This document shows positions 1 through 8,378 of a stretch of 64,000 bases of DNA, one piece after another (within the stretch, counting starts at the first letter, position 1; each line of letters opens with the position of its first letter). Source of the stretch: Opitutaceae bacterium (GTDB lineage: Bacteria > Verrucomicrobiota > Verrucomicrobiia > Opitutales > Opitutaceae); contig JANQSC010000008.1 in the NCBI GenBank assembly GCA_028284235.1, forward strand, positions 186,001-250,000, given 5' to 3'. The notes under the pieces are model-generated. The model was not told where the DNA came from. It saw only the letters and a list, made by a program, of their open reading frames with translations, and ran no database searches. Both the position numbers and the translations under genes were made by a program.

Positions 1-1088
1 TCTTGAGATGGATGTTTAGCGATTTGGCTTCTACCATTTCTAACTAGCTCAGATCTCTTGTCCTCATCTTCCAAAACGTTTAGGATTGCGTTGGCCGCCA
101 TTTTGGGATCGCAAGGCTCGAAATACTCTGCGGCCTTACCGCATGCGGTATGGGCGAAATCCAAGTTTGTGGTAATGATAGGCCTATTCATAGACATCGC
201 TTCGAGGAATGTGACTGAGGATGTTTCTAGTAGAGTAGGCAAAAAGACGGCATCACAGTCTAAGTACTGTTGTTTACACGCTGGTAGCGTGATTTTGCCG
301 ATGTTGCGAATCATCCCATCAACTCCTAGTGACGAAGCTTGTTCTAGGATCTTTACCGATGTCGCGTTACCTTCGGGAAATGTTACCACAAATCGAACTT
401 TCCTCCCCATTTGTTTTAATTCCTTACAGACAAGAGGGATCAAATCGAAGTTTTTGTGGCTATATGGATGACCCAAAACGAAAACTTTAAGGATACTACG
501 CTCTGTTGGTTTGCTCTTTCCAGGATCACTCGAGTTTGAGAAGATGTCATTTGGGCAATTAGGAATAACCTTAACGTTGGTTGGAGAGAGTTTTAGCCGT
601 CTGCATAGTCCCTCGGCAGATGTTTGAGTCTGTGTGTTGAAATGCTGAATGCGTTTCAATGCAAGGACCTTCAAATTGACGAGGATGCGTGTTTGAAGCG
701 CTCTGAATAGAGACAATTTAGAATAGCACCATTTGTTAGGATGTGTAATCCATGGTTCAGTTACTCTCGCTACTTCCACGGTAGACTTGAACCTTACATA
801 AGATGGCGCTGCGATGGAGTAGACAATGTCGGGACGAAATGACGACTCAATCTCTAGCAGTTTATGTCTCGACGAGTATCCTTGGACAAGTTTCCCGGGT
901 GAAGCCTTCAGTGAAACAAAGTTCCTTGACGTTGAGCCGAATGATCTTATCTGTTCTTCGACTAAACTCGAAACTGCATAACAATAGGAATTTCCTCTGC
1001 TGTCCCTAAGAGTGCTTGCAATCAGGCCAGCGGCGACTTGAGCTCCGCCTCCAACAACTGCCGTCGCCGCGTTTATTAGTATTCTCAC
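1..1088 (-). CDS. Glycosyltransferase family 4 (GT-B), 3' end outside the window
   Basis: I translated this from the minus strand; about 362 residues are visible and the gene runs off position 1. The N-terminus VRILINAATAVVGGGAQVAA is the usual start of GT4 enzymes that use nucleotide sugars to extend exopolysaccharides on the cytoplasmic side of the membrane. Near the C-terminus LPTLLETSSVTFLEAM carries the E-x7-E donor-binding motif, followed by a G/A-rich stretch and ACGKAAEYF. I chose the GTG at 1086-1088: it lies six bases past the stop of the upstream GT2 gene and gives the standard N-terminus. The acceptor and donor sugars cannot be read from sequence. It is the last visible gene of the leftward polysaccharide block. 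Confidence 0.85.
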   Translation of the reverse strand, partial: MRILINAATAVVGGGAQVAAGLIASTLRDSRGNSYCYAVSSLVEEQIRSFGSTSRNFVSLKASPGKLVQGYSSRHKLLEIESSFRPDIVYSIAAPSYVRFKSTVEVARVTEPWITHPNKWCYSKLSLFRALQTRILVNLKVLALKRIQHFNTQTQTSAEGLCRRLKLSPTNVKVIPNCPNDIFSNSSDPGKSKPTERSILKVFVLGHPYSHKNFDLIPLVCKELKQMGRKVRFVVTFPEGNATSVKILEQASSLGVDGMIRNIGKITLPACKQQYLDCDAVFLPTLLETSSVTFLEAMSMNRPIITTNLDFAHTACGKAAEYFEPCDPKMAANAILNVLEDEDKRSELVRNGRSQIAKHPSQ

Positions 1089-1094
1089 TTGTTT

Positions 1095-2030
1095 CTAAGT
1101 TTTGTTTCCACAGAGAAAACCGACCAAAACTTGTGCAGGCGCCACGTAGTGGCTCAATAGCCACGACTTTAGCGTCTTGCCCCTGGCTAGGCCAATAGTA
1201 ATGTCCAGCATTGCGATAGCTAGAATCCCAAGTAATAAATAGGAATGAAAAAGCAGGCTCCATATCATAGTAAGGAGCATCAATAAAACGGGATAGAGGT
1301 ATCTATGCGAAATTAGAAAGGGAATCCATATCGTAGGTTTTAGGATGTATTTCCTTACGAACAGGCCTACTCCCCTAAAATATCCACTTCGGATCATTTC
1401 TGTCATTCGATTCTCGTACTTAACGGTCTTGTGGGTGCCCATTTTTTCCGGAATTACAATCAAGTGGCCGAGCATTCCCAGTCTAATTGCGTAGTCTGTA
1501 TCTTCATGGCAGAAAAGTCGTTCGTCCCATTCCCCCGCATTGATGGTAGCCTCTCTTCTTGCCAAGAATATTCCACCAAACCTTTTCACCCGTGTTTTCG
1601 CGTTTCTGTTGTACCTATCGGGTACAGTGTTCATGATCCGACTATAGTTTGGAGTGTATTGCTCTTCCGCGAGTTTTCCAGCTATTGCGCAAGTATTAGG
1701 AGAATTCTTAAACTCATCGAGCGCAGCCGCAATAAACCCATTCTCTAATTCAACGTCGCCGTCCAAAAAGAAAACGTATTCAAGATTCGCTAGTCGTAAA
1801 CCCTCGTTTCTAGCAGCGGAAGGTCCAGGCTTGCGGGAGTTGGTGAAAGTTACTGAGGTATGCTCGTCTGAGTACTTTCTCATGATATAGGGAGATCTGT
1901 CAGTGGATCCGGAGTTTACGAGAATAATTTCGAAATCACTTCCGGAGAATTGGAGTATGCTTTGAATGTTGGATTCAATTACTGCCTCTTCGTTTTTCGC
2001 TATCATCACAAATGTAATGCCATTCTTCAT
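1095..2030 (-). CDS. Glycosyltransferase family 2 with C-terminal membrane anchor
   Basis: This is a 311-residue GT-A enzyme. Residues 1-60 hold the family start (TFVMIAKNEEAVIESNIQSI, then EIILVNSGSTDRS). The metal-binding FFLDGDVELE is near residue 90 and a catalytic-loop type CHEDTDYAIR near residue 175. The last 80 residues are hydrophobic (around YLYPVLLMLLTMIWSLLF) and probably tether it to the inner membrane. It likely adds one sugar to the lipid-linked repeat unit of the polysaccharide. Its ATG overlaps the stop of the Wzy-like gene by four bases, so the two are translationally coupled. Donor sugar unknown. Confidence 0.88.
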   Translation of the reverse strand: MKNGITFVMIAKNEEAVIESNIQSILQFSGSDFEIILVNSGSTDRSPYIMRKYSDEHTSVTFTNSRKPGPSAARNEGLRLANLEYVFFLDGDVELENGFIAAALDEFKNSPNTCAIAGKLAEEQYTPNYSRIMNTVPDRYNRNAKTRVKRFGGIFLARREATINAGEWDERLFCHEDTDYAIRLGMLGHLIVIPEKMGTHKTVKYENRMTEMIRSGYFRGVGLFVRKYILKPTIWIPFLISHRYLYPVLLMLLTMIWSLLFHSYLLLGILAIAMLDITIGLARGKTLKSWLLSHYVAPAQVLVGFLCGNKT

Positions 2031-3103
2031 GCTATTGCTTGTCGCTTTTTATGAACAGATAAAGTGGGTGACTTATAGCAGGAAAGGTATAAGTAGTAAG
2101 GTATTATGGCAAGTGAATGCCGTATAAGTGATGATGAGTTTAATTCGCTGAAAAACAAAGGATAAAGCATAATAAAATTTAGAAAGGAGTATCTGAATCG
2201 TAGATCAACCCAAAATCTAGATAGGCCATTCGTGACGTTTGATATAAACAGAGGGAAAAGTATAATCATCAAGACTGATTGCGCGAAAAACAACCAATCC
2301 AGCATGCCTACTATGTTTCTGGGTAATAGATAGGGTGTTAGGACCATTGAGAGATTAGCCAATGCAATCTTTAGGTTTGAGTTTTGTTGTGATGCAGCGT
2401 TTTCGCCTAATACTCCATCGGGTAAACTGATATTGTTGTCAAAAAGACTGATTGTTTGTGTTGTTTGAATTAAATAGAAAAATGCGAAGGTGAAAATGGA
2501 CACTGTTACTACGTATAGTAAGGTTGTGGCTCGAAATGTATTTTTGCAGTATTTTGCTGCGATAAAGATGCAAATAGACACGACTCCAAAATATGGTGAT
2601 ATTAATAAATATATAAGAAAGCACAATAGGGTTCCTGCTGAGTAGGCTCCGTTTTTGCAACCTATCTTATATATTAGGAATATGTTGATTGCATAAACAA
2701 AAATATCTCGTAGGGATGCAGCGGAAAAGAAGATGGTGCTGGGTATTAGTAGAGAGATTGCGAAGAAGAAATTTAAATTCCTCTGGCTCTCAATTCTGGT
2801 TCCCCGCCAGAAAACATAAAAAACGCCTATGATGATGGATGTGTTAATAAAAAATATGAGCGGTCTACCGCCAAGGCGGTTTACTTTCTCAAAGTAAAAT
2901 GCAGCTGCTAAATATCTTAGGCCGATTTTTTCGCTAGTTGAATTGAAAGAAATTCCACTAGTGGTTGAACGATCAATGAGCGAGTGATTCGTGTAGGCTT
3001 TCTCGTCGGGAGTAAGGTACTTCTCGCTAAGTCGAAAAGGAAGAATTAGGAGTATGAGGACTATGTACCCAACGATTATTGCTGAAAAGTAGGGTATTTT
3101 CAT
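2027..3103 (-). CDS. Polytopic membrane protein, probable Wzy-like polysaccharide polymerase
   Basis: The 358-residue protein is strongly hydrophobic with roughly nine to ten membrane segments and very AT-rich codons. The stretch IPSTIFFSAASLRDIFVYAI resembles the S-[LI]-[RK]-D loop common in Wzy/EpsG-type repeat-unit polymerases, and a long periplasmic-looking loop follows TQTISLFDNNISL. Such proteins join lipid-linked repeat units in the periplasm after Wzx flipping. Position between glycosyltransferases supports this, but Wzy proteins have little conserved sequence, so the call rests on topology and context. The alternative is another EPS membrane protein such as an acyl or glycosyl transferase. 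Confidence 0.6.
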   Translation of the reverse strand: MKIPYFSAIIVGYIVLILLILPFRLSEKYLTPDEKAYTNHSLIDRSTTSGISFNSTSEKIGLRYLAAAFYFEKVNRLGGRPLIFFINTSIIIGVFYVFWRGTRIESQRNLNFFFAISLLIPSTIFFSAASLRDIFVYAINIFLIYKIGCKNGAYSAGTLLCFLIYLLISPYFGVVSICIFIAAKYCKNTFRATTLLYVVTVSIFTFAFFYLIQTTQTISLFDNNISLPDGVLGENAASQQNSNLKIALANLSMVLTPYLLPRNIVGMLDWLFFAQSVLMIILFPLFISNVTNGLSRFWVDLRFRYSFLNFIMLYPLFFSELNSSSLIRHSLAIIPYYLYLSCYKSPTLSVHKKRQAIA

Positions 3104-3202
3104 AGAGGCTGACTAGTTGATGGCAAATAACACTGTTAGATGAAGTCCGCATTGAACTTCTTCTTGCTCTAGTGATTGAAAAGATTGTGTAGCGAGAAAT
3201 AT

Positions 3203-3403
3203 TTAAGGTGCTGGCGTCGATACTCGTGATAATCTAGAAAGAAAAAACGCAATATTTTCTCTCATAGAGTAATAAAATTTATCGTCTGTTTTCGTTCTAT
3301 GGAATTTGAGGGTAGATACGATTTTGTAATCGATATCGACCCCCTTGATTGATAGGTGTTGAACTATGATAACTTCAAGATTCGTTCTAAGCTTGAGACT
3401 TCT
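3203..3403 (-). pseudogene. Possible glycosyltransferase family 2 C-terminal remnant
   Basis: In this AT-rich gap between the methyltransferase and the Wzy-like gene, one minus-strand frame stays open for 66 codons after a TGA. Its only ATG is internal. It contains GVDIDYKIVSTLKFHR and, about 8 residues later, FYYSMRENIAFFLSRLSRV. Ends of this kind (x-x-[FY]YY-x-x-RN-x-x-[FL]) are typical for GT2 enzymes of EPS loci. In another frame an ATG at 3483 opens 39 codons up to a TAG inside the same stretch, so the region may be a frameshifted gene piece. I read it as an eroded glycosyltransferase, with modest certainty. The rest of 3104-3490 shows nothing I can support. Confidence 0.35.
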
Positions 3404-3490
3404 TCAGTTGTGTAGTTGTTTAGATAAATAGACAATGTAAGAGGAACACATTGAGCCTTAGGTCTAAAAATTAACGCCTTCATGTATGCG

Positions 3491-4360
3491 CTATTTCAGT
3501 GCGTTAACATTTATTTCGTCTTCCTCCGATGTTCTAACTTGATGATCGATTGCCTGATTGTACTTGTACTTGCTATCTTCTATCTTGATTGCTTCCACTA
3601 CAATACCCATTGCAAAGAAGGATGGGAATCTCTTCCAAAGTGAAAACAGAACGTTGCACCTCGACAGGACATTGGTTGGTGTTGGCGTTAGCCCCCTCAT
3701 GATTCTCGCAAACAGTGATCCCTTAACTTTTCGATCGCTTTTGTCAGAACTCAAAGAGTGAATCACTTTCTTCCTGGCACCCTTAACATTGACTACCTCG
3801 AAGCCTGTTACTTCTAGCAGCATTCTTAAGGTCTTTACACCATAGAATCGAATGTGCTCGTTAAGGATCATCCCGTTTCCGTGGAAGTCCGTCATTTCGC
3901 CCGATTTGAAGTGATACCAACGGTACGGGAAATAGCCAATATTAGGAACAGTTACTACTATTTTCCCATTCTTCTTTAAAATCTTATTCATCTCAGCGAG
4001 TGCATGAACTGGGTCGAAAAGATGCTCCAGCACTTCGATAACCATGACTCCGTCGAAAGTTTCTGTTTCCCAAGGTATTTCCTCCTTGTCAATGTCCACT
4101 ACTTTCAAATCGGGTTTATCTGATATGGGTGCTGAGTCGATCGCAAGATCAATAGCCTTCCTCGATATGTCTGCTCCAGCTTTATAGGAAGCGCCGCACA
4201 TATTTAAAACTGTACCCGCACCACATCCTAGTTCAAAAACTGAATCACAATCTCGTAGATAGTCTAATGCCATGATATCTCTATCACGAATTTGTTGTGC
4301 ACGATTGGTACCAGCGCTGTGATGCCACTCTTCGTAGAATGTTGTAATGCGGTCGTTCAT
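3491..4360 (-). CDS. Class I SAM-dependent methyltransferase
   Basis: A 289-residue protein with the Rossmann-type methyltransferase core. Motif I is VFELGCGAGTVLNM near residues 37-50, the acidic strand-2 region is KVVDIDKEE near 86, and FDGVMVIEVLEHLFDP near 103-118 is the Methyltransf_11/23 motif. KIVVTVPNIGYFPYRWYHF follows, as in enzymes that methylate sugar residues or lipid-linked glycans. It stands alone between two AT-rich gaps, inside the polysaccharide locus, so it probably modifies a sugar of the repeat unit or caps the chain. The exact acceptor is unknown. The ATG at 4360 is the natural start; no strong Shine-Dalgarno is seen. Confidence 0.85.
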   Translation of the reverse strand: MNDRITTFYEEWHHSAGTNRAQQIRDRDIMALDYLRDCDSVFELGCGAGTVLNMCGASYKAGADISRKAIDLAIDSAPISDKPDLKVVDIDKEEIPWETETFDGVMVIEVLEHLFDPVHALAEMNKILKKNGKIVVTVPNIGYFPYRWYHFKSGEMTDFHGNGMILNEHIRFYGVKTLRMLLEVTGFEVVNVKGARKKVIHSLSSDKSDRKVKGSLFARIMRGLTPTPTNVLSRCNVLFSLWKRFPSFFAMGIVVEAIKIEDSKYKYNQAIDHQVRTSEEDEINVNALK

Positions 4361-4969
4361 GTGGTTAGTTCCTTGTTTTGTATATGTTCTTCGATGTAAC
4401 CAGCTAAGTGTTTGCCAAAATTGGGTTGAACGTATTGATGATTAGCTTTTATGTAGATAAAGTATACGTATCGTCTCGTGAGATTAAGAGATATAATAAT
4501 AAAGAGTCTGTGGAGAAGAGATTTCTCTAATTATATTTCTAGCCATTCGATTTAAATATTCTGAACGAGTACTCTAAGCTATAGATACGTACGCCATGGC
4601 TTTAAATAAGTAGGTGATTGTATCAAAAGCAACACTGTGTATTTGAAGTGTTGAGCCAAGGCCGATTCAACTAACAAAATAAAATTCGGTTGCTTCGTGA
4701 AGTTGTATGGATCACTTGGATAGCAAAATCCGCGTTATGTAAGCGTTGTTAGTAATTTGGTGTTTTGATGATATGATCTTTAGTTAAAGTAGACATGGTA
4801 AATAGCATATCAGATAGGTTTCTAAATCCATAGATTGGATAAAAACATCGAAGCTCTTTAAGCGTTTGGAAAAGATAGGTTGTTGTGAAAGATCATCGAT
4901 GAAGAACTGAGATTTTCTGGAATGAGCAGAAGTCAAATAGAAACGTTGGCGAGAAATAATATGGTAAAA
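4361..4969. other. 609-bp AT-rich gap, no supported gene
   Basis: This stretch is markedly AT-rich and has stops in all frames. The longest reasonably open minus-strand stretches are interrupted by several stops and match nothing I recognise. It probably contains the promoter for the methyltransferase or decayed DNA. I see no hairpin terminator and no palindromic repeat of the types found in the GC-rich part of the window. Confidence 0.5.
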
Positions 4970-6073
4970 CTAACTTAGAAAATTCTTTTTCAGAATTGTT
5001 ATCGTAGCATCTTTTCTTTCTTTACCTTTAAAAGAATCAAACGATATCATATATTTAATTAGGCGATGACAGTATCCATAGTCATTGTAAATATCACCTA
5101 GCAGGCAATAAAATGTTAACTCAAAAAACTCCCAGATACGTAGTTTAGATGTGGTTTCTTTGTTGTTTAGATAGTGTGTATGCAGTTTTAACAGTGTTTT
5201 GTTCCGAATGTATCTGTTTATTATCAAAATAAGGTAAACTATACATGAAAAATATAGGCCAATGGTGTAGTTAAATGGTATGAAAATAGTTATTAATACC
5301 GGCATTATCAGGAACTGCACTCTGTAGACGGCCATTTTGAGTAATCCCGTTATGTCGCCAAAAACCAAGTCGACCTGAGCTCCGAAATAACCGTTATCGT
5401 ACTTGGACTTTAGCCATTCTTTGAGACTCTCAGGACACTCGTGGAAAACCTCAGCAAGTGGCTCGCGAACGGGAGCAGCTGTTTTCTCCAGTTTCTTGAA
5501 CAGGAATGTTTCATCTCCTCTTCTAAGAAACAACGGATGAAATGGATAATTGTCACTGAACAATGACTTTGTGAACGCCATATTGGTGCCAATTGCCACA
5601 TTCTTGTTCTTCATGTTATAAGTAAAAAATGAATTGTAGATCTTCTTGGCGAATGCAGATTCGGGATTTAATAAACTCACTTTGCCTCCAAGGATCAGTG
5701 GATCATTTGTAGATCGAAAACGTATTGCTAAGTTTTGAACCCAATCTTTGTCAGCGACGGCGTCACCGTCCATAAATGCAACGTTCTTACCAATCGCCAA
5801 CAAAATGCCAGTGTTACGCGCCACCGAAAGCCCTCCGTGTTCGATTTTTGCGTAGGTAAAGTTCGTCGAACTATTCTCAGTTCTAACTACCCAGTTTTGT
5901 GCAATTCTAGAGGTTCCGTCTGATGAATCATCATCAACTACAATAATCTCATATTTTGTTTTCTCGAATGACTGCTCAAAAAGGCTTTTAATGCACTTAT
6001 TGAGTGTTTTATCTTCGTTGTGTACACACACTATTACCGAAATACAAATATCACGTTTAGCACTAGTGTTCAT
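4970..6073 (-). CDS. Glycosyltransferase family 2, membrane-anchored
   Basis: The 367-residue GT-A enzyme starts with the nucleotide-binding fold (ISVIVCVHNEDKTLNKCIKS, then EIIVVDDDSSDGTSRIA). The DXD motif is VAFMDGDAVAD near residue 103, and RRGDETFLFKKLE near 190 is the catalytic-loop region. Residues about 245-300 form two or three membrane helices (LIMPVLITIFIPFNYTIGLY), followed by a basic cytoplasmic tail. It likely adds a sugar to undecaprenyl-linked glycan. Its start overlaps the stop of the AlkP-fold gene by four bases (ATGA type), so it is the last cistron of a coupled four-gene block with that enzyme, the nucleotidyltransferase and the flippase. Confidence 0.87.
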   Translation of the reverse strand: MNTSAKRDICISVIVCVHNEDKTLNKCIKSLFEQSFEKTKYEIIVVDDDSSDGTSRIAQNWVVRTENSSTNFTYAKIEHGGLSVARNTGILLAIGKNVAFMDGDAVADKDWVQNLAIRFRSTNDPLILGGKVSLLNPESAFAKKIYNSFFTYNMKNKNVAIGTNMAFTKSLFSDNYPFHPLFLRRGDETFLFKKLEKTAAPVREPLAEVFHECPESLKEWLKSKYDNGYFGAQVDLVFGDITGLLKMAVYRVQFLIMPVLITIFIPFNYTIGLYFSCIVYLILIINRYIRNKTLLKLHTHYLNNKETTSKLRIWEFFELTFYCLLGDIYNDYGYCHRLIKYMISFDSFKGKERKDATITILKKNFLS

Positions 6074-7314
6074 AAGTTAAGTTCAGTTTTTAGTAAGCCG
6101 AATACACCACAAAGCGGAATTGAATGTTTAGTTGATTGTTTTACATTATTGCCGGCTATTATGCATGTCCCTTGACTCGCTAATGAACTTACATCATACC
6201 CATGCATGCCTTTGTGGGGGTCTCGGCCTTTGTGAAAGAAATCTGGGTATATCAATACTCCAAGTTTGGCTTGCCAAATTAAATCACCATAACGTCTATC
6301 TTTCCAAGGTATTTGGTATCTATTCGCTAAGTTTTCGTCTACAAAAATCCCAAACTTCAAAAAAATCTCTGAACTTGTAAGTCGATTTAACAGATTTTCT
6401 TCTGCCTTTCTAGACTTAAACCAAACTCTCATCATCGTCGAATCTAGGAAATATATGAAGTCTTCTTTTAGCTTGAGTTTCGACGACTCAACCAAGTTCA
6501 TTAACTCGGATTCTGCATCGAAGCGCTGTTTGACTGGTTCCATGCCATGGTCGCCTAGAAATATGTAAGTAGCATCCGGAACAATCCTATTAAAACTCGT
6601 TACATAGTTACAGAGCTTTTTGTCGATGTTCTGCAACGCTTCATTCATTTCATCTGAATCGGGACCAAATTTGTGTCCTATCGTGTCTAGTATACTGATA
6701 TATATCAAGTGTAAGTTGTCTCTTGTTGTTGTTGCTCGTTCTAATGACATCGCCAGTCTGTTATCATCAGTTCCGTTAGGTTCCATGTTTAAAGCAGTAA
6801 ATGAATCGTAGAAATACGACTTATTATTATCCTCGAGAAGCTTTAAGATCGACGGTTTTGAAAAAGCCGAACTATCTCTATGATCAACTCTATCCTCAGT
6901 TAGGTTAAACTCAGAAAGTAACGAAATTGGTATCTTATAGTCTCTAAATCCACTATTTGGGTACTTTCTAATTAGCCTTGAACACATCCCTCGAAAATAT
7001 TTGTAAACATAATTATAGAGGCGATTCCCTATAAATCTACGTGCTTTAATAAGGTTTAACTCTAGAAAAGATAAATATTTCAAATACGGTAGTTTGCGGT
7101 ATGGGCTTCCGACCGGATCATATCCAATCGCAGTGAAATATCCAGATTCGTTTGGTTTTAAACCCGTTAGGATTTCAGTTCTTTCGCAATAACCAAAGCT
7201 AGGGATAACTCTTTTGTAATGTAAGCCATCTTTTCTACATGAATTAAGAAAAGGAGTATTCTCCTCAGAAATATAGTCCTCTCGCATTGCATCGATTAAA
7301 AGAAGTACTACCAT
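6070..7314 (-). CDS. Alkaline-phosphatase-superfamily protein (type I phosphodiesterase/transferase-like)
   Basis: A 414-residue protein with the metal-binding pattern of the phosphodiesterase/nucleotide pyrophosphatase branch: VVLLLIDAMREDY at the N-terminus (first Asp), RTEILTG near 46-52 (Thr nucleophile candidate), LDTIGHKFGP near 215, FLGDHGMEPV near 255, and GMHGYD near 375 (late His). There is no signal peptide or obvious membrane helix, which is unusual for phosphoglycerol or phosphoethanolamine transferases of this fold and suggests a cytoplasmic substrate. It lies two bases from the nucleotidyltransferase gene and overlaps the GT2 gene, so the enzymes are probably made together. A role in adding or removing a phospho-substituent of the repeat unit is inference. 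Confidence 0.78.
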   Translation of the reverse strand: MVVLLLIDAMREDYISEENTPFLNSCRKDGLHYKRVIPSFGYCERTEILTGLKPNESGYFTAIGYDPVGSPYRKLPYLKYLSFLELNLIKARRFIGNRLYNYVYKYFRGMCSRLIRKYPNSGFRDYKIPISLLSEFNLTEDRVDHRDSSAFSKPSILKLLEDNNKSYFYDSFTALNMEPNGTDDNRLAMSLERATTTRDNLHLIYISILDTIGHKFGPDSDEMNEALQNIDKKLCNYVTSFNRIVPDATYIFLGDHGMEPVKQRFDAESELMNLVESSKLKLKEDFIYFLDSTMMRVWFKSRKAEENLLNRLTSSEIFLKFGIFVDENLANRYQIPWKDRRYGDLIWQAKLGVLIYPDFFHKGRDPHKGMHGYDVSSLASQGTCIIAGNNVKQSTKHSIPLCGVFGLLKTELNL

Positions 7315-7316
7315 AA

Positions 7317-8378
7317 TTAGATTTCCATTCTTAGTTGCGCTACTTTTTCCCTTGCATCATCCCAGTTGCTTGACTTCCTAAAGGTAGGATCTAATCTACG
7401 TATGTAACTTATCCCTCTATGAAGAAATTCTTGATTAATTTTGTTATCAACTTTAGCACACATTATATAAGATTGGGCAATATTGACCGATAGAACGTCT
7501 TCAAGTTTGAAATTACGTTTAACCATTAGTCTCAATATTCTTCTAGTGAGATTTAATGGAGACCACTTAAGTGACCATTCAATGGCTATTGGATTAGAAA
7601 TGTTGATTCTATACACTTTAGATAGTATTTTATACATGTGTTTTATGTACAATTTTTGTACACGATTGTACAAAACACTGATTTCTTCTGTATCCATGAG
7701 GCTATCTTGAGGATGTAGTTTCTCTTTCAAAGCCCATTTCATAAGTTCGATTTCGTTTTGATCCAGGAACTCCAATTTTGTAGCGACTGCAACACGTTTA
7801 ACGTAACTACTGTGGTAGTTTTTTACCTGTAACAAACATACGTCTACAACTGCTAAAACCGCCTTTGCCATTTGATTTCGAAAGAAACGAACGTCAAAGT
7901 ACTTGTTTTCGTTCTGACTGCTTAAAGACCCCAAGAATGTCCAGAGTCTTGTGAAGAATAGTATTTCACCTTCTTTCATGGGTAGTTGAGTACTACTAAA
8001 TAATGGAATTAGGTTCATCACAGTATAGTCACCATATATAACTTTGCTTCCATATTTTAAGTCAAAATTATAAATTGACGGTTTAAGTCTTCTGAGTTCG
8101 CGTTTAGTTTTCTGCCCAAGATCAACCCAGTTGATGCCAATTTGTCTAGCCAACTCTTTTCTTGCGACATTGATCTGTTCCTGCGCTACGCGTTTGTTGC
8201 AAACTACCAGTATATCGTAATCGTTATAGGGTTGTTCTACGCCACGAGAGTTTCTATACCAACTGCCTTCATCTCTACCAAAACTGCCGTATAAAATTAT
8301 TGCCTCAACTGAACCGAATAAATGTATAACTTTTTCAGTTATTATATTCATATGAGCGTTCAGAATATCTTCTTTCAT
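7317..8378 (-). CDS. Nucleotidyltransferase-domain protein (Pol-beta superfamily) in EPS locus
   Basis: Residues about 18-70 carry the minimal nucleotidyltransferase signature: AIILYGSFGRDEGSWY (GS-F-x-R-x-E-G) followed by NDYDILVVC (D-x-D). These are the residues that bind the NTP metal in Pol-beta-type enzymes. The remaining 280 residues are mainly helical and charged, and match no domain I recognise. Families with this fold adenylylate small molecules, antibiotics, tRNA or proteins. Presence inside a polysaccharide operon, overlapping the flippase start and two bases ahead of an AlkP-fold enzyme, suggests it activates or modifies a sugar or alcohol substituent. That role is inferred from context only. 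Confidence 0.75.
   Translation of the reverse strand: MKEDILNAHMNIITEKVIHLFGSVEAIILYGSFGRDEGSWYRNSRGVEQPYNDYDILVVCNKRVAQEQINVARKELARQIGINWVDLGQKTKRELRRLKPSIYNFDLKYGSKVIYGDYTVMNLIPLFSSTQLPMKEGEILFFTRLWTFLGSLSSQNENKYFDVRFFRNQMAKAVLAVVDVCLLQVKNYHSSYVKRVAVATKLEFLDQNEIELMKWALKEKLHPQDSLMDTEEISVLYNRVQKLYIKHMYKILSKVYRINISNPIAIEWSLKWSPLNLTRRILRLMVKRNFKLEDVLSVNIAQSYIMCAKVDNKINQEFLHRGISYIRRLDPTFRKSSNWDDAREKVAQLRMEI

Noticed and set aside
1006..1263. 85-codon minus-strand frame at the GT2/GT4 junction
   Set aside because: It overlaps the end of the GT2 gene and the start of the GT4 gene in another frame. Both of those have clear motifs.
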